A stretch of 42,602 nucleotides of DNA from an uncultured Sphingorhabdus sp. (lineage in GTDB: Bacteria > Pseudomonadota > Alphaproteobacteria > Sphingomonadales > Sphingomonadaceae), in the NCBI GenBank assembly GCA_905479715.1, contig CAJQNR010000106.1:1-42602 (forward strand). Direction: 5' to 3'. The position numbers and the translations under genes were made by a program. Shown here one piece after another: positions 8,781 through 16,134 of this stretch; the stretch's first letter is position 1, and every line of letters starts with the position of its first letter. The notes beneath the pieces were generated by a model. It did not search any database. It saw only the letters and a program-made list of their open reading frames with translations, and was not told the DNA's origin.

Positions 8781-8974
8781 GAAGGTATAACAAGCGAATC
8801 GCGGAGTCAGCCTAGGTTCCGGCAAATGCGCAAATGATGCTGTTTGACTGGCGTCAGAAATCTGTCAGAGGAAATCTTGTTGGCGAACCGGTGCAAATAG
8901 ACTTGCCAAAGCCGCAATGTTTTGGCAGTGGCGCTCGCCTGACCCCGGCGATGCAATATGCATCATGTCATTGG

Positions 8975-9050
<76 letters not shown>

Positions 9051-9081
9051 TTTTCTTTCGATCAGGAATACCCGATTATCG

Positions 9082-9756
9082 TCAGCCGAAATTTGCCACG
9101 GCGAGCGTGCAGGCCAGCGCAATAATGGTAGCAGCGATCATCCGAATCGGACGCATCCGGTTTTCGGGCAATTGTTCGTCTGCAAAGTCCTTGCCGGATC
9201 GGCGGCCTGACAGCATCGGTCCGACAAGCTTCTCTTTCACGACAAATTGATAGATGGCGATTGCCGCTATATGAAGCCCGATCAGCGCTGCCAGCAGGTT
9301 GAAGTTAAATTCATGAATCTCAGCGAACTGTCGGCCTGTCTCGAAGGACACCATAATCGATAGCGGCCCGGATTCGAGACCATCGACATCGACGGAAAAT
9401 AATCCGGTCGTAATCTGGACGGTCAGCGCCAGCAACAGGGCAAAAACGCTGAGCACACCCAGAGGGCTATGGCCAAAGGTCGGGCGATATCCCCCAGCGC
9501 GCAATTTTGCGATATAGGATGGCAGCGATCCGATCCGCCGGATCATCGGGCCGAAGCGCGCCGTCCATGTTCCGATCAATCCCCAGAGAAGCCGGAAGAG
9601 GATCAGGCCGAACATCGTCAGCCCGAAGCTCTTATGCCATTCCATATGGCCCTCTTCTGCGGTCCACCAGAGGAGCGGGACCAGAACCACCATCAGCCAA
9701 TGAACCAGCCGGATAGCCCAGTCCCACACTAATATGCGTGCCGGATTGCCGGTCAT
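9082..9756 (-). CDS. cytochrome b561-type membrane electron-transfer protein
   Basis: A 224-residue integral membrane protein of the cytochrome b561/Ni-Fe hydrogenase b-subunit type. It starts with the family pattern RILVWDWAIRLVHW; further helices lie around residues 44-62, 98-120, 150-172 and 205-222. Candidate heme-ligand histidines are His19, His37 or His41, His148 and His162. It probably moves electrons between the quinone pool and a periplasmic c-type cytochrome, which fits its neighbour: the cytochrome c gene ends six bases upstream on the same strand, so the two form an operon. The electron donor and acceptor are not known. Confidence 0.88.
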   Translation of the reverse strand: MTGNPARILVWDWAIRLVHWLMVVLVPLLWWTAEEGHMEWHKSFGLTMFGLILFRLLWGLIGTWTARFGPMIRRIGSLPSYIAKLRAGGYRPTFGHSPLGVLSVFALLLALTVQITTGLFSVDVDGLESGPLSIMVSFETGRQFAEIHEFNFNLLAALIGLHIAAIAIYQFVVKEKLVGPMLSGRRSGKDFADEQLPENRMRPIRMIAATIIALACTLAVANFG

Positions 9757-9762
9757 GTCGAT

Positions 9763-10278
9763 CTAGTCGTCCAGACGATATTTGTCGTGGCAGGCCTTGC
9801 AGGTGCCGCCCGCGGTTTGAAAAGCGCTGGCAATTTCCGTGACATCGCCGCCCTGAGCAACCGTCTCGAGCTTAGCCGCCGCCTCCTGCAGTGCCACAAC
9901 CTTGTCATTAAAGTCCGCTTTGCTTTCCCAGATGATCGGCAGTGCTTCAGTTTTCACGCCTGCATCAGGCCCGGTTCCTTCCGGGAACCAGTCAGCCATG
10001 TCAGCCGATTCTTTGGGAACAATCGCAGCAGCAGCCTGAATCTCCGCCAGATCGGGGGTGCCCGCTTTCAACTGATCGCTGATCGTCTTGAATGCCTTGC
10101 CTATTTTCTTGAGTTGCGCTTGCCGTGCCTCGATCTGTTCCTTTACCGTCATGCCATTGGGCAGTTCAACGCTGGCTGCTTCGGAAACCGGGGCTGTTTC
10201 GTCATTCTGTCCGCAGCCAGAAAGCAGGGTCAATCCGGCAAGTACCGGGAGCATGATTTGGATTTTGCGAGGTTTCAT
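9763..10278 (-). CDS. class II (c'-type) cytochrome c lipoprotein
   Basis: A 171-residue protein with a signal peptide ending in a lipobox-like LSGC (Cys22), so it is probably a membrane-anchored lipoprotein facing the periplasm. The single heme-binding motif CKACH is at the extreme C-terminus (160-164), preceded by a helical region; this matches the four-helix-bundle class II cytochromes c'/c556. The start at 10278 is set by GGAGA five bases upstream; an in-frame ATG four codons earlier is less likely. It is the first gene of a pair with the b561 protein. In c'-type proteins the heme can bind NO or pass electrons, and the sequence does not decide between these. Confidence 0.85.
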   Translation of the reverse strand: MKPRKIQIMLPVLAGLTLLSGCGQNDETAPVSEAASVELPNGMTVKEQIEARQAQLKKIGKAFKTISDQLKAGTPDLAEIQAAAAIVPKESADMADWFPEGTGPDAGVKTEALPIIWESKADFNDKVVALQEAAAKLETVAQGGDVTEIASAFQTAGGTCKACHDKYRLDD

Positions 10279-10357
10279 TGAATTCTCCAATAAGCAAATG
10301 ATGCCCGAGAATAACGAGATTCACTATAAACACAAACGGTTCTGGTCTTTGCAAATG

Positions 10358-10397
10358 ATCGATTCGGATTCGCGTCGGATTTCCAGATCGAATCGAT
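10358..10397. repeat. dyad with three GANTC sites upstream of the cytochrome genes
   Basis: ATCGATTCG (10358-10366) and CGAATCGAT (10389-10397) form a perfect nine-base inverted repeat. Within it are three GANTC sites (10361, 10367, 10390). The element lies between the TlpA-like stop and the cytochrome c start, about 80 bases upstream of the latter, where a promoter is expected. Seen directly; a role in methylation-dependent control is inference. Confidence 0.45.
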
Positions 10398-10409
10398 GAA
10401 GATCGATGC

Positions 10410-10997
10410 TTAACCTCCGGCCAGCGTATCTTCCAGCAGGGTGGCAGCCTTGGCGCCATCCCAGTCCATCGCGCCGATCACCCGCCAGACTTCTTTTCCC
10501 TGTGCGTCATAGAGCACGGTGGTCGGCATCAGGCCGGAACCGAAACCGAAACTCAAACCGTTTTCCGGATCGACATAGGGTTCCAGTTCCTGATATTGTC
10601 CGCGTTCGAAAAAGGGCACTACTTTTTCTGCCCCCTGTATATCCTGCGATACGACCAGCACCTTGAGCCGGTCTTTTTCTCGCGCTGCGAGCTTGTCGAG
10701 CATCGGCATTTCGACGATGCACGGCGCGCACCATGTCGCCCAGACGTTCACCAGTACGGGATTCCCGATGAAATCGCTCAATTGCACCTTACTGCCGTCC
10801 GGTGCCTGAAACGACGTATCGATCATCGCTGTTCCGCGCTGGGAAATGTCGAGTTTCCCGACCAGGCCCTGACCACTCTCAATCGTCTCGCTTTCTTCTT
10901 GGCTTGCGGTGCCAGCAAATTCTTGCTCCGCTTCGCTCGAGCCTCTATCGCAGGCAGCCAAACCAACCAGCAAGATCAAGAACAGGACATTACGCAT
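10410..10997 (-). CDS. TlpA-like thioredoxin-fold lipoprotein
   Basis: A 195-residue protein with an N-terminal signal sequence ending in the lipobox LAAC (Cys16), an acidic linker, then a thioredoxin/AhpC-TSA-like domain. The redox motif is WCAPC (Cys90 and Cys93) in [18 protein letters not shown], and the cis-proline loop is MPTTVLYD. Such periplasmic proteins reduce disulfides, often for cytochrome c maturation; the adjoining cytochrome c gene agrees with that. I chose ATG 10997 because it begins directly with the signal peptide; an in-frame ATG at 11027 overlaps the argH start on the other strand. The Shine-Dalgarno is poor. Confidence 0.88.
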   Translation of the reverse strand: MRNVLFLILLVGLAACDRGSSEAEQEFAGTASQEESETIESGQGLVGKLDISQRGTAMIDTSFQAPDGSKVQLSDFIGNPVLVNVWATWCAPCIVEMPMLDKLAAREKDRLKVLVVSQDIQGAEKVVPFFERGQYQELEPYVDPENGLSFGFGSGLMPTTVLYDAQGKEVWRVIGAMDWDGAKAATLLEDTLAGG

Positions 10998-11025
10998 CAC
11001 AACAGGCACGAAAAATTCCAATATC

Positions 11026-12402
11026 ATGTGGGGCGGCAGATTTGCCGATGGCCCTTCATCAATCATGCGCGAGATAAACGCGTCGATCCCGTTCGACAAG
11101 AAGTTATGGCGGCACGATATTCGCGCGAGTCTGGCGCATGTCGCGATGTTGGCGGATCAAGGCATTGTCGAGTCGGAAGATGCGACGCAAATCATCAACG
11201 GCCTGAACCAGATTGCTCAGGAATATGAAAGCGATGGCGTTACCGAAGATCTCGACCTCGAAGACATTCATATGCACGTGGAAGCGCGGCTCGCAGAGAT
11301 TATCGGCCCGGTAGCCGGTCGCCTGCACACGGCGCGCTCCCGCAATGATCAGGTGGCCACCGATTTCCGGCTCTGGGTGCGCGCAGCAATGGATATGGTC
11401 GATGGCGCGCTCGCCGCTTTGCAAAAGGCGCTCGTGGATCGTGCCGAAGAACATGCCGATACGATCATGCCCGGCTTTACCCATTTGCAATCGGCCCAGC
11501 CGGTGAGCCTCGGCCATCATATGATGGCCTATTATGAAATGATCCGGCGGGACCGCTCGCGTTTTGCCGATGCGCGGAAACGGATGAATGAATCCCCCCT
11601 TGGCGCAGCGGCGCTTGCCGGAACGGGATTTCCGATTGATCGGGAAAAAACGGCGTCGATGCTGGATTTCGACAATCCGACAGCCAATAGTCTTGATTCG
11701 GTGTCTGACCGGGATTTCGCGCTCGATTATCTGATGGCGGCGACCCAGTGCAGCTTGCACCTTTCGCGGCTGGCAGAAGAATTTGTGATCTGGGCCAGCC
11801 AGCCGTTCGGTTTCATCAAATTGCCGGACAGTTTTTCAACCGGCTCGTCGATCATGCCGCAGAAGCGCAATCCCGATGCTGCCGAACTGGTGCGCGGTCA
11901 TTGCGGACGGATCGTCGGCGCCATGAACGCGCTGGTTATCACGATGAAAGGGCTGCCGCTCGCCTATTCCAAGGATATGCAGGACGACAAACCTCCCGTG
12001 TTCGAAGCCCATGACTTGCTCGGTCTGTCGATTGCCGCGATGACCGGGATGGTTGCCGAAGTCGAATTTAATGGCGACCGGATGCGCGCGCTTGCCGAAT
12101 CGGGATATTCGACTGCTACCGATTTTGCCGACTGGCTAGTGCGGGAGGCGAAGCTGCCGTTTCGCGAGGCCCATCATGTCACCGGCTCGGTGGTGGCGCT
12201 GGCGGAAGAGCAAAATTGTGGTCTGGCCGATCTCACGCTCGACCAGTTCCAGGCGATCGACAGCCGGATCAATGCCGATGTGTTCAGCGTGCTGAGCGTC
12301 GATGCTTCGGTCGCCAGCCGGTCGAGCTATGGCGGAACCGCGCCCGATCAAGTAAGGGTGCAAATCGCGAAAGCCCGGAAAACACCGGGGCTGGAGAGCT
12401 GA
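11026..12402 (+). CDS. argH: argininosuccinate lyase
   Basis: Last enzyme of arginine biosynthesis, splitting argininosuccinate to arginine and fumarate; a cytosolic homotetramer of the fumarase/aspartase superfamily. The start [11 protein letters not shown] is canonical. Conserved regions are seen in order: [37 protein letters not shown], and the superfamily signature [19 protein letters not shown] near residue 275, with the catalytic serine in the mobile loop. At 458 residues the length is typical. It begins only 28 bases from the divergent TlpA-like start, so the two promoters must overlap coding sequence. lptM and lysA follow closely, a frequent alphaproteobacterial set. Confidence 0.97.
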   Translation: MWGGRFADGPSSIMREINASIPFDKKLWRHDIRASLAHVAMLADQGIVESEDATQIINGLNQIAQEYESDGVTEDLDLEDIHMHVEARLAEIIGPVAGRLHTARSRNDQVATDFRLWVRAAMDMVDGALAALQKALVDRAEEHADTIMPGFTHLQSAQPVSLGHHMMAYYEMIRRDRSRFADARKRMNESPLGAAALAGTGFPIDREKTASMLDFDNPTANSLDSVSDRDFALDYLMAATQCSLHLSRLAEEFVIWASQPFGFIKLPDSFSTGSSIMPQKRNPDAAELVRGHCGRIVGAMNALVITMKGLPLAYSKDMQDDKPPVFEAHDLLGLSIAAMTGMVAEVEFNGDRMRALAESGYSTATDFADWLVREAKLPFREAHHVTGSVVALAEEQNCGLADLTLDQFQAIDSRINADVFSVLSVDASVASRSSYGGTAPDQVRVQIAKARKTPGLES

Positions 12403-12403
12403 T

Positions 12404-12655
12404 ATGTATAAATTTCATTCGATCCTGTTGCTGACCGGGGCCACCGCCATTCTTGCCGCATGCGGCAATCGCGGTGCCTTGCAGCCGGCGAAGGGGGAAA
12501 CGCTGCCTCCGCCCGTATATGGTGAAATGAAAACACCCAGCGGCGAAGACCTGCTGGTTCCGTCGAGCCAGGCCATGCCGGAGCGCAGCGATGAACTGCT
12601 CCGCCGGTCGGAAAAGCGGCAGGACGACGAGTTTGACCTGCCGCCGCCTGGCTAA
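12404..12655 (+). CDS. lptM: LptM-like small lipoprotein
   Basis: An 83-residue lipoprotein: the signal peptide ends ILAAC (Cys20) and the mature start CGNRGALQP matches the LptM/YifL pattern (CGxxGxLxxP). In E. coli, LptM helps the LptD outer-membrane translocon mature; the same role is inferred here from the motif and place. The rest is low-complexity and proline-rich, ending DEFDLPPPG. It starts one base after the argH stop, with GGAG inside argH as ribosome-binding site, and is followed by lysA. The E. coli gene likewise precedes a lysine/diaminopimelate-pathway gene (dapF). Confidence 0.8.
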   Translation: MYKFHSILLLTGATAILAACGNRGALQPAKGETLPPPVYGEMKTPSGEDLLVPSSQAMPERSDELLRRSEKRQDDEFDLPPPG

Positions 12656-12686
12656 ATCAATTCCACAAGTTTGAAAGTATAAGATA

Positions 12687-13946
12687 TTGGACCATTTCCA
12701 GCTCAAAAATGGTGTTTTGCACGCGGAAGATATTCCGCTGTCGAAGATTGCGGAAGAAGTCGGGACTCCGGTCTACGTCTATTCGCGGGCGACGCTTGAG
12801 CGTCACGCGCGGGTATTTCGCGAAGGGCTGAAAGATGCCGGCAAGATTCATCTGGCCTTCGCGGTGAAAGCCAATCCCAATCTGGCAGTTCTCCGGATTT
12901 TGGCGAATCAGGGCTATGGCGGGGACGTGGTCTCCGGCGGCGAATTGCAGCGCGCTCTGGCCGCGGGAATGAAAGCGGAAGATATTGTCTTTTCCGGAGT
13001 GGGCAAGAGCCGCGAGGAATTGACGCTCGGCCTCGACGAAGGCATCGGCCAGTTTAATCTGGAGTCGGAAGAAGAAGGCGAGATGCTGGCGGAAATCGCT
13101 GCGTCTCGCGGACAAAAGGCATCGGCGACCCTGCGCGTCAATCCCGATGTTGACGCGGGAACCCATGCCAAGATATCGACCGGCAAGAAGGAAAATAAAT
13201 TCGGTGTCGGGATCAATGTCGCGCCGGATATCTACGCACGCCTCTCCGGACTCGAAGGACTGAACTTGCGCGGTGTCGCCGTGCACATCGGCAGCCAGCT
13301 GCAGAATCTTGCCCCCCTCGAGAAATGCTATGCGCGCATGGGTGACCTGGTCGCGCAGCTGCGCAGTGCAGGACATGTCATTACCCATGTCGATCTGGGC
13401 GGAGGACTGGGCGTACCGTACAAGCCGGACGACAATCCACCGAGCCCGGCAGAATATGGTGCCATGGTCGCACGGGTGACCCGGGATTGGGATGTCACGC
13501 TGATGTTTGAACCCGGACGGGTCATCGCCGGGAATAGCGGTGTCATGATCACCAAGGTGATCCGGATCAAACCGGGCGTGAACAGCGATTTCGTCATTGT
13601 CGACGCGGCGATGAACGATCTGATGCGACCAGCCATTTATGATGCCTGGCATGATTTTGCGGCGGTCGAACCAAGCGGCGAGACGATGGTCGCTTCGATT
13701 GTGGGACCGATCTGCGAAAGCAGTGATATTTTTGCCAAGGAACGGATCGTCGATCGCGTCGAGACTGATGATCTGGGGATATTTCGCACAGCGGGAGCTT
13801 ATGGTGCAACCATGGCGAATACCTATAACAGCCGGCCTTTGGTGCCCGAGGTTCTGGTTGATGGCGATCGCTATGCCGTGGTTGCCGAACGGATTGAACC
13901 GGCAACGATCATGGCTGCGGAACATGTACCTGACTGGCTGAAATAA
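12687..13946 (+). CDS. lysA: diaminopimelate decarboxylase
   Basis: PLP enzyme that decarboxylates meso-diaminopimelate to L-lysine. The 419-residue sequence shows the PLP lysine in FAVKANPN (Lys61), HIGSQ, the phosphate-binding GGGLGVPY, EPGR, and the CESSD segment supplying the active-site cysteine from the dimer partner. The protein starts at a TTG (12687): DHFQLKNGVLHAEDIPL matches the usual N-terminus, and no nearer ATG or GTG keeps it. There is no clear Shine-Dalgarno, so expression may rely on read-through from argH-lptM. Confidence 0.96.
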   Translation: MDHFQLKNGVLHAEDIPLSKIAEEVGTPVYVYSRATLERHARVFREGLKDAGKIHLAFAVKANPNLAVLRILANQGYGGDVVSGGELQRALAAGMKAEDIVFSGVGKSREELTLGLDEGIGQFNLESEEEGEMLAEIAASRGQKASATLRVNPDVDAGTHAKISTGKKENKFGVGINVAPDIYARLSGLEGLNLRGVAVHIGSQLQNLAPLEKCYARMGDLVAQLRSAGHVITHVDLGGGLGVPYKPDDNPPSPAEYGAMVARVTRDWDVTLMFEPGRVIAGNSGVMITKVIRIKPGVNSDFVIVDAAMNDLMRPAIYDAWHDFAAVEPSGETMVASIVGPICESSDIFAKERIVDRVETDDLGIFRTAGAYGATMANTYNSRPLVPEVLVDGDRYAVVAERIEPATIMAAEHVPDWLK

Positions 13947-13950
13947 TGCG

Positions 13951-13974
13951 CCATGCCCGCCGTAGCGGGGGTGG
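13951..13974. repeat. intercistronic hairpin
   Basis: CCATGCCCGC (13951-13960) pairs with GCGGGGGTGG (13965-13974) around a CGTA loop, with one mismatch and one G-T pair. No T-run follows. It lies between lysA and the siroheme synthase homologue and resembles small REP-like or RNA-stability hairpins. Confidence 0.45.
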
Positions 13975-13995
13975 CCAACTCTATCGGTGAATGTG

Positions 13996-14772
13996 ATGAA
14001 CCAATTGCCCATTTTCCTGAATTTGAAGGGTCGCAGGATCCTTCTTTTGGGAAGTGGTGAAATGGCGGAGGCCAAAAGACGGCTATACGAGCGAGCCGGG
14101 GCGGTCATCACCGATGATGAAAATGCTCGTGGCCTTGCGCTTGCTGTGGTCGCGCTGGAAGATGATGAGGAAGCGGTCGCGGCCGTCGCGCGCCTGAAAG
14201 AGCAGGGCCTGCTGGTCAATGCCGTCGACCGGTCTGCGCTGTGTGACTATACCACCCCTGCGATCATCGACCGGGACCCGGTGCTGATTGCTATCGGGAC
14301 CGGGGGTGCCTCGGCGGGGCTGGCCAAGGCGCTGCGGCAAAGGCTCGAGCAATTGCTGCCAGCCAGCCTCGGGATACTGGCGGAGGCGTTGCTCGCTGCG
14401 CGAGACCGAATCCAGCAGGTCTGGCCCGAGGGTGCCGCCCGGCGAAAGGCAATTGATGCCGCGCTCGATCCCAATGGGCCTCTCGACGTGATGACCGATC
14501 ATGCGGCGGAAGAGGTCGATGCATGGCTCGATCAGCCGCACGGGCAGGCCCGATCGCAGGTCATCGATCTCGAATTGACCAATCCGGACCCCGATGATCT
14601 GACCCTTCGCCAGGCGCGTTGGCTGGGGCAGGCTGATCAGGTTTTTGCGAGTGACGATGTGCCTGAAGAGGTGTTAGACCGAGTTCGTGCAGATGCGCAG
14701 CGTTTCTCGCTGTCGCTCTGGGATGAACGGCCGACGAACGGATTGACCTTGCGGATAAGGATGAAAATATGA
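13996..14772 (+). CDS. precorrin-2 dehydrogenase/sirohydrochlorin ferrochelatase homologue with a degenerate methyltransferase tail
   Basis: The N-terminal domain of CysG/Met8 type oxidises precorrin-2 and inserts iron to make siroheme. The Rossmann loop LLLGSGEMAEAKRRL (about 16-30) resembles GGGxVAxRK; LVNAVDRSALCDYTTPAIIDR carries the catalytic aspartate, and IGTGGASAGLAKALRQRLE matches the conserved serine loop. After about residue 190 there are some 60 residues (PDPDDLTLRQARWLGQADQ onward) that align with the first strands of the SUMT/CobA methyltransferase normally fused in CysG (GDPELLTLRA), but the rest is absent, so this looks like a decayed fusion. Start ATG 13996 has GGTGA five bases upstream. 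It overlaps the next gene by four bases. Confidence 0.85.
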   Translation: MNQLPIFLNLKGRRILLLGSGEMAEAKRRLYERAGAVITDDENARGLALAVVALEDDEEAVAAVARLKEQGLLVNAVDRSALCDYTTPAIIDRDPVLIAIGTGGASAGLAKALRQRLEQLLPASLGILAEALLAARDRIQQVWPEGAARRKAIDAALDPNGPLDVMTDHAAEEVDAWLDQPHGQARSQVIDLELTNPDPDDLTLRQARWLGQADQVFASDDVPEEVLDRVRADAQRFSLSLWDERPTNGLTLRIRMKI

Positions 14773-15233
14773 ACGGAATGACCGGCGGAGACATTGTCAC
14801 CGTTCTGCAAACCGCAATGGCGCCGGCGTTTCTTCTGGTCGGTATCGGGGCAATGCTGAACCTGTTTGCGGGGCGTCTGGCACGGATTATCGACCGTTCC
14901 CGTGATCTGCAGGCGCTCTACAGAACCACGACGGGTGTCGACCATGATCTGGTGGTTGCCGAACTCGGAGATTTGCAGGTGCGTCTGAGGGTCGTTAACA
15001 GCGCCATATTCCTGAGCGTTGTCAGCGCCATCATTGCCTGCATCCTGATCGGTATGCTGTTCATCATGGGGTTGACGGGCAGGGACCTTTCCCTCGCGGT
15101 CGCAGGGGCGTTCGTTGTTGCAATAAGTCTGCTTTCGATGGCGCTCATTCAATTCTTGCGGGAAGTGCGGATCGGCGTCCGCGATTTCATGATCCGCGAG
15201 GAATATCTCGAAAGATCGGAAGACGCCCAATGA
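14769..15233 (+). CDS. DUF2721 family membrane protein
   Basis: A 154-residue inner-membrane protein of the DUF2721 family, function unknown. Hydrophobic helices are at about 16-33, 78-103 and 106-126, with the family segment GRLARIIDRSRDL after the first helix and a charged C-terminal tail. Its ATG overlaps the TGA of the preceding gene (ATGA), so the two are translationally coupled, although I know of no functional link between DUF2721 and siroheme synthesis. Its stop codon touches the outer end of a large hairpin that belongs to the opposite strand. Confidence 0.85.
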   Translation: MNGMTGGDIVTVLQTAMAPAFLLVGIGAMLNLFAGRLARIIDRSRDLQALYRTTTGVDHDLVVAELGDLQVRLRVVNSAIFLSVVSAIIACILIGMLFIMGLTGRDLSLAVAGAFVVAISLLSMALIQFLREVRIGVRDFMIREEYLERSEDAQ

Positions 15234-15235
15234 AA

Positions 15236-15269
15236 AGAGGCTGCCGATCCAATCGGACCAACAGCCTCT
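15236..15269 (-). terminator. terminator of the minus-strand RNA candidate
   Basis: An eight-base outer stem (15236-15243 with 15262-15269) and five-base inner stem (15244-15248 with 15252-15256) are followed on the minus strand by TTTT. On the plus strand no T-run follows, so it serves the minus-strand transcript. Confidence 0.65.
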
Positions 15270-15316
15270 GAACATGGGTCAGCGGTAGGAAGTGCCGCTG
15301 CCGGGTTGCCTGATCG

Positions 15317-15376
15317 CTAGATCAGATTTGCCCCCCGAACGGATTTTTCCGACCCCTGTGCTGAACCATGAGACAT
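15317..15376 (-). CDS. 19-codon micro-ORF with near-perfect Shine-Dalgarno
   Basis: The frame ATG (15374-15376) to TAG (15317-15319) encodes MSHGSAQGSEKSVRGANLI. GGAGG (complement of 15384-15388) lies seven bases upstream within a much longer anti-SD match, the strongest ribosome-binding site I saw in the window. The stop codon is inside the loop of the CTGATC/GATCAG hairpin, so translation would melt the fold downstream. The peptide is polar with no run of one amino acid, so a classical amino-acid attenuator leader is unlikely, and no gene follows in the same direction. It could be a dual-function RNA or a ribosome-trapping RNA. Function unknown. Confidence 0.4.
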   Translation of the reverse strand: MSHGSAQGSEKSVRGANLI

Positions 15377-15538
15377 CGGACCACCTCCTTTCGCTTGTGA
15401 ATGTAATACGAACTGTTGCATTGAATTCTTCTCCGCTGTTCGACGATCCAAATGTGAATCAGATCCCGCCCGCGAACAAGCCTTGAATTTTTTTATTTTG
15501 CTGTCACAATTGCGCGTTCCGGCCTGATATCAAGCGGA

Positions 15539-16084
15539 TCAGGCCCGGCAATCTTCCACCACACGACTGAATTCGGGCCAGACCGGAATGGCGAGCGATT
15601 GCAGGCCACTGGTTTCGACGGCAAAGCGACCGCGACTATAGGCAATACGGTCCATCATCAGGTCGCCCGGTGATACTGAAATGGCAGCATATTGCGGCGA
15701 ACCACCACTGTTGCTGGCGGAATAGGATTGCAGGCCCGCACTGGCGCGTAACAGCATGGTGGCCTTGTCACCAACCGAGCCGGAGCGCGACAGGATTAAT
15801 TGACGGCGCGATTTGTCGCAGCGAATGATGAAAACAGCATCTCTGTCGGTCTCGCCGAATAGTGCGAGTGACCCGCGATTGTCTTTCCGATACACCCATT
15901 GGCCCGGGGTGATTGGCCAGTCCGTCCATAGGCCCTGCGGCTGTGCCGGTGGTGGAGGTGGAGGCGTTGTCGCGACGGGTTTGACCGGTTGCGGCGCGGG
16001 AGCCGGTTCTGGCGGCGCGGTCGAGCAGGATGTAAGTGCAAGCAAGAGCAGCGGAATGGACAGCGGTGCAGGAATGATTCTCAT
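15539..16084 (-). CDS. putative lipoprotein with proline-rich linker
   Basis: A 181-residue protein of unknown function. It has a signal peptide with lipobox LTSC (Cys20), then an Ala/Pro-rich linker with a run of six prolines, then a globular domain (GLWTDWPITPGQWVYRKDN onward) containing a possible disulfide pair in IIRCDKSRR and the C-terminal VEDC. The domain resembles uncharacterised sphingomonad lipoproteins; I cannot name a family. ATG 16084 is chosen because it begins the signal peptide; the open frame back to 16135 would overlap tlyA's start. It is divergent from tlyA with a 50-base gap. Confidence 0.75.
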   Translation of the reverse strand: MRIIPAPLSIPLLLLALTSCSTAPPEPAPAPQPVKPVATTPPPPPPAQPQGLWTDWPITPGQWVYRKDNRGSLALFGETDRDAVFIIRCDKSRRQLILSRSGSVGDKATMLLRASAGLQSYSASNSGGSPQYAAISVSPGDLMMDRIAYSRGRFAVETSGLQSLAIPVWPEFSRVVEDCRA

Positions 16085-16134
16085 GACAAAGGAATATGGC
16101 CAAAAGCGCGGCGCTAGGCTAGTCCTGATTTGCA

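Larger units (their letters stand above)
8440..8974. other. dnaA upstream region, possible regulatory or origin-like segment
   Basis: No protein gene is supported in these 535 bases. The stretch holds an eight-base dyad (8560-8579), an A+T-rich segment (about 8685-8790), one perfect DnaA box (8772-8780), and four GANTC sites (8534, 8660, 8796, 8804), the target of the cell-cycle methylase CcrM. A second short dyad, TGCCAAA (8904-8910) with TTTGGCA (8921-8927), precedes tRNA-Val. The pattern suits an autoregulated dnaA promoter; only one perfect DnaA box was found, which argues against a complete oriC, but I cannot exclude it without strand-skew analysis. Confidence 0.5.
15232..15400 (-). ncRNA. 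strongly structured minus-strand RNA candidate ending in an intrinsic terminator
   Basis: Read on the minus strand, this stretch has four consecutive perfect hairpins: CGGA/TCCG (15340-15351), CTGATC/GATCAG (15310-15325), CAGCGG/CCGCTG (15280-15300), and a terminator whose outer stem is AGAGGCTG/CAGCCTCT (15236-15269), with an inner CCGAT/ATCGG stem, ending in TTTT. At the 5' side is GAAAGGAGGTGG, complementary to the 3' end of 16S rRNA over about a dozen bases, seven bases before a 19-codon frame. The element is independent: the gene on its 3' side points the other way. I do not recognise the family. The 5' end is a guess, as no firm promoter was found. Confidence 0.5.

Noticed and set aside
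12657-14219. 520-codon open frame on the minus strand opposite lysA
   Set aside because: The plus strand encodes a complete diaminopimelate decarboxylase with all motifs; the antisense frame is a high-G+C shadow with no recognisable domain.
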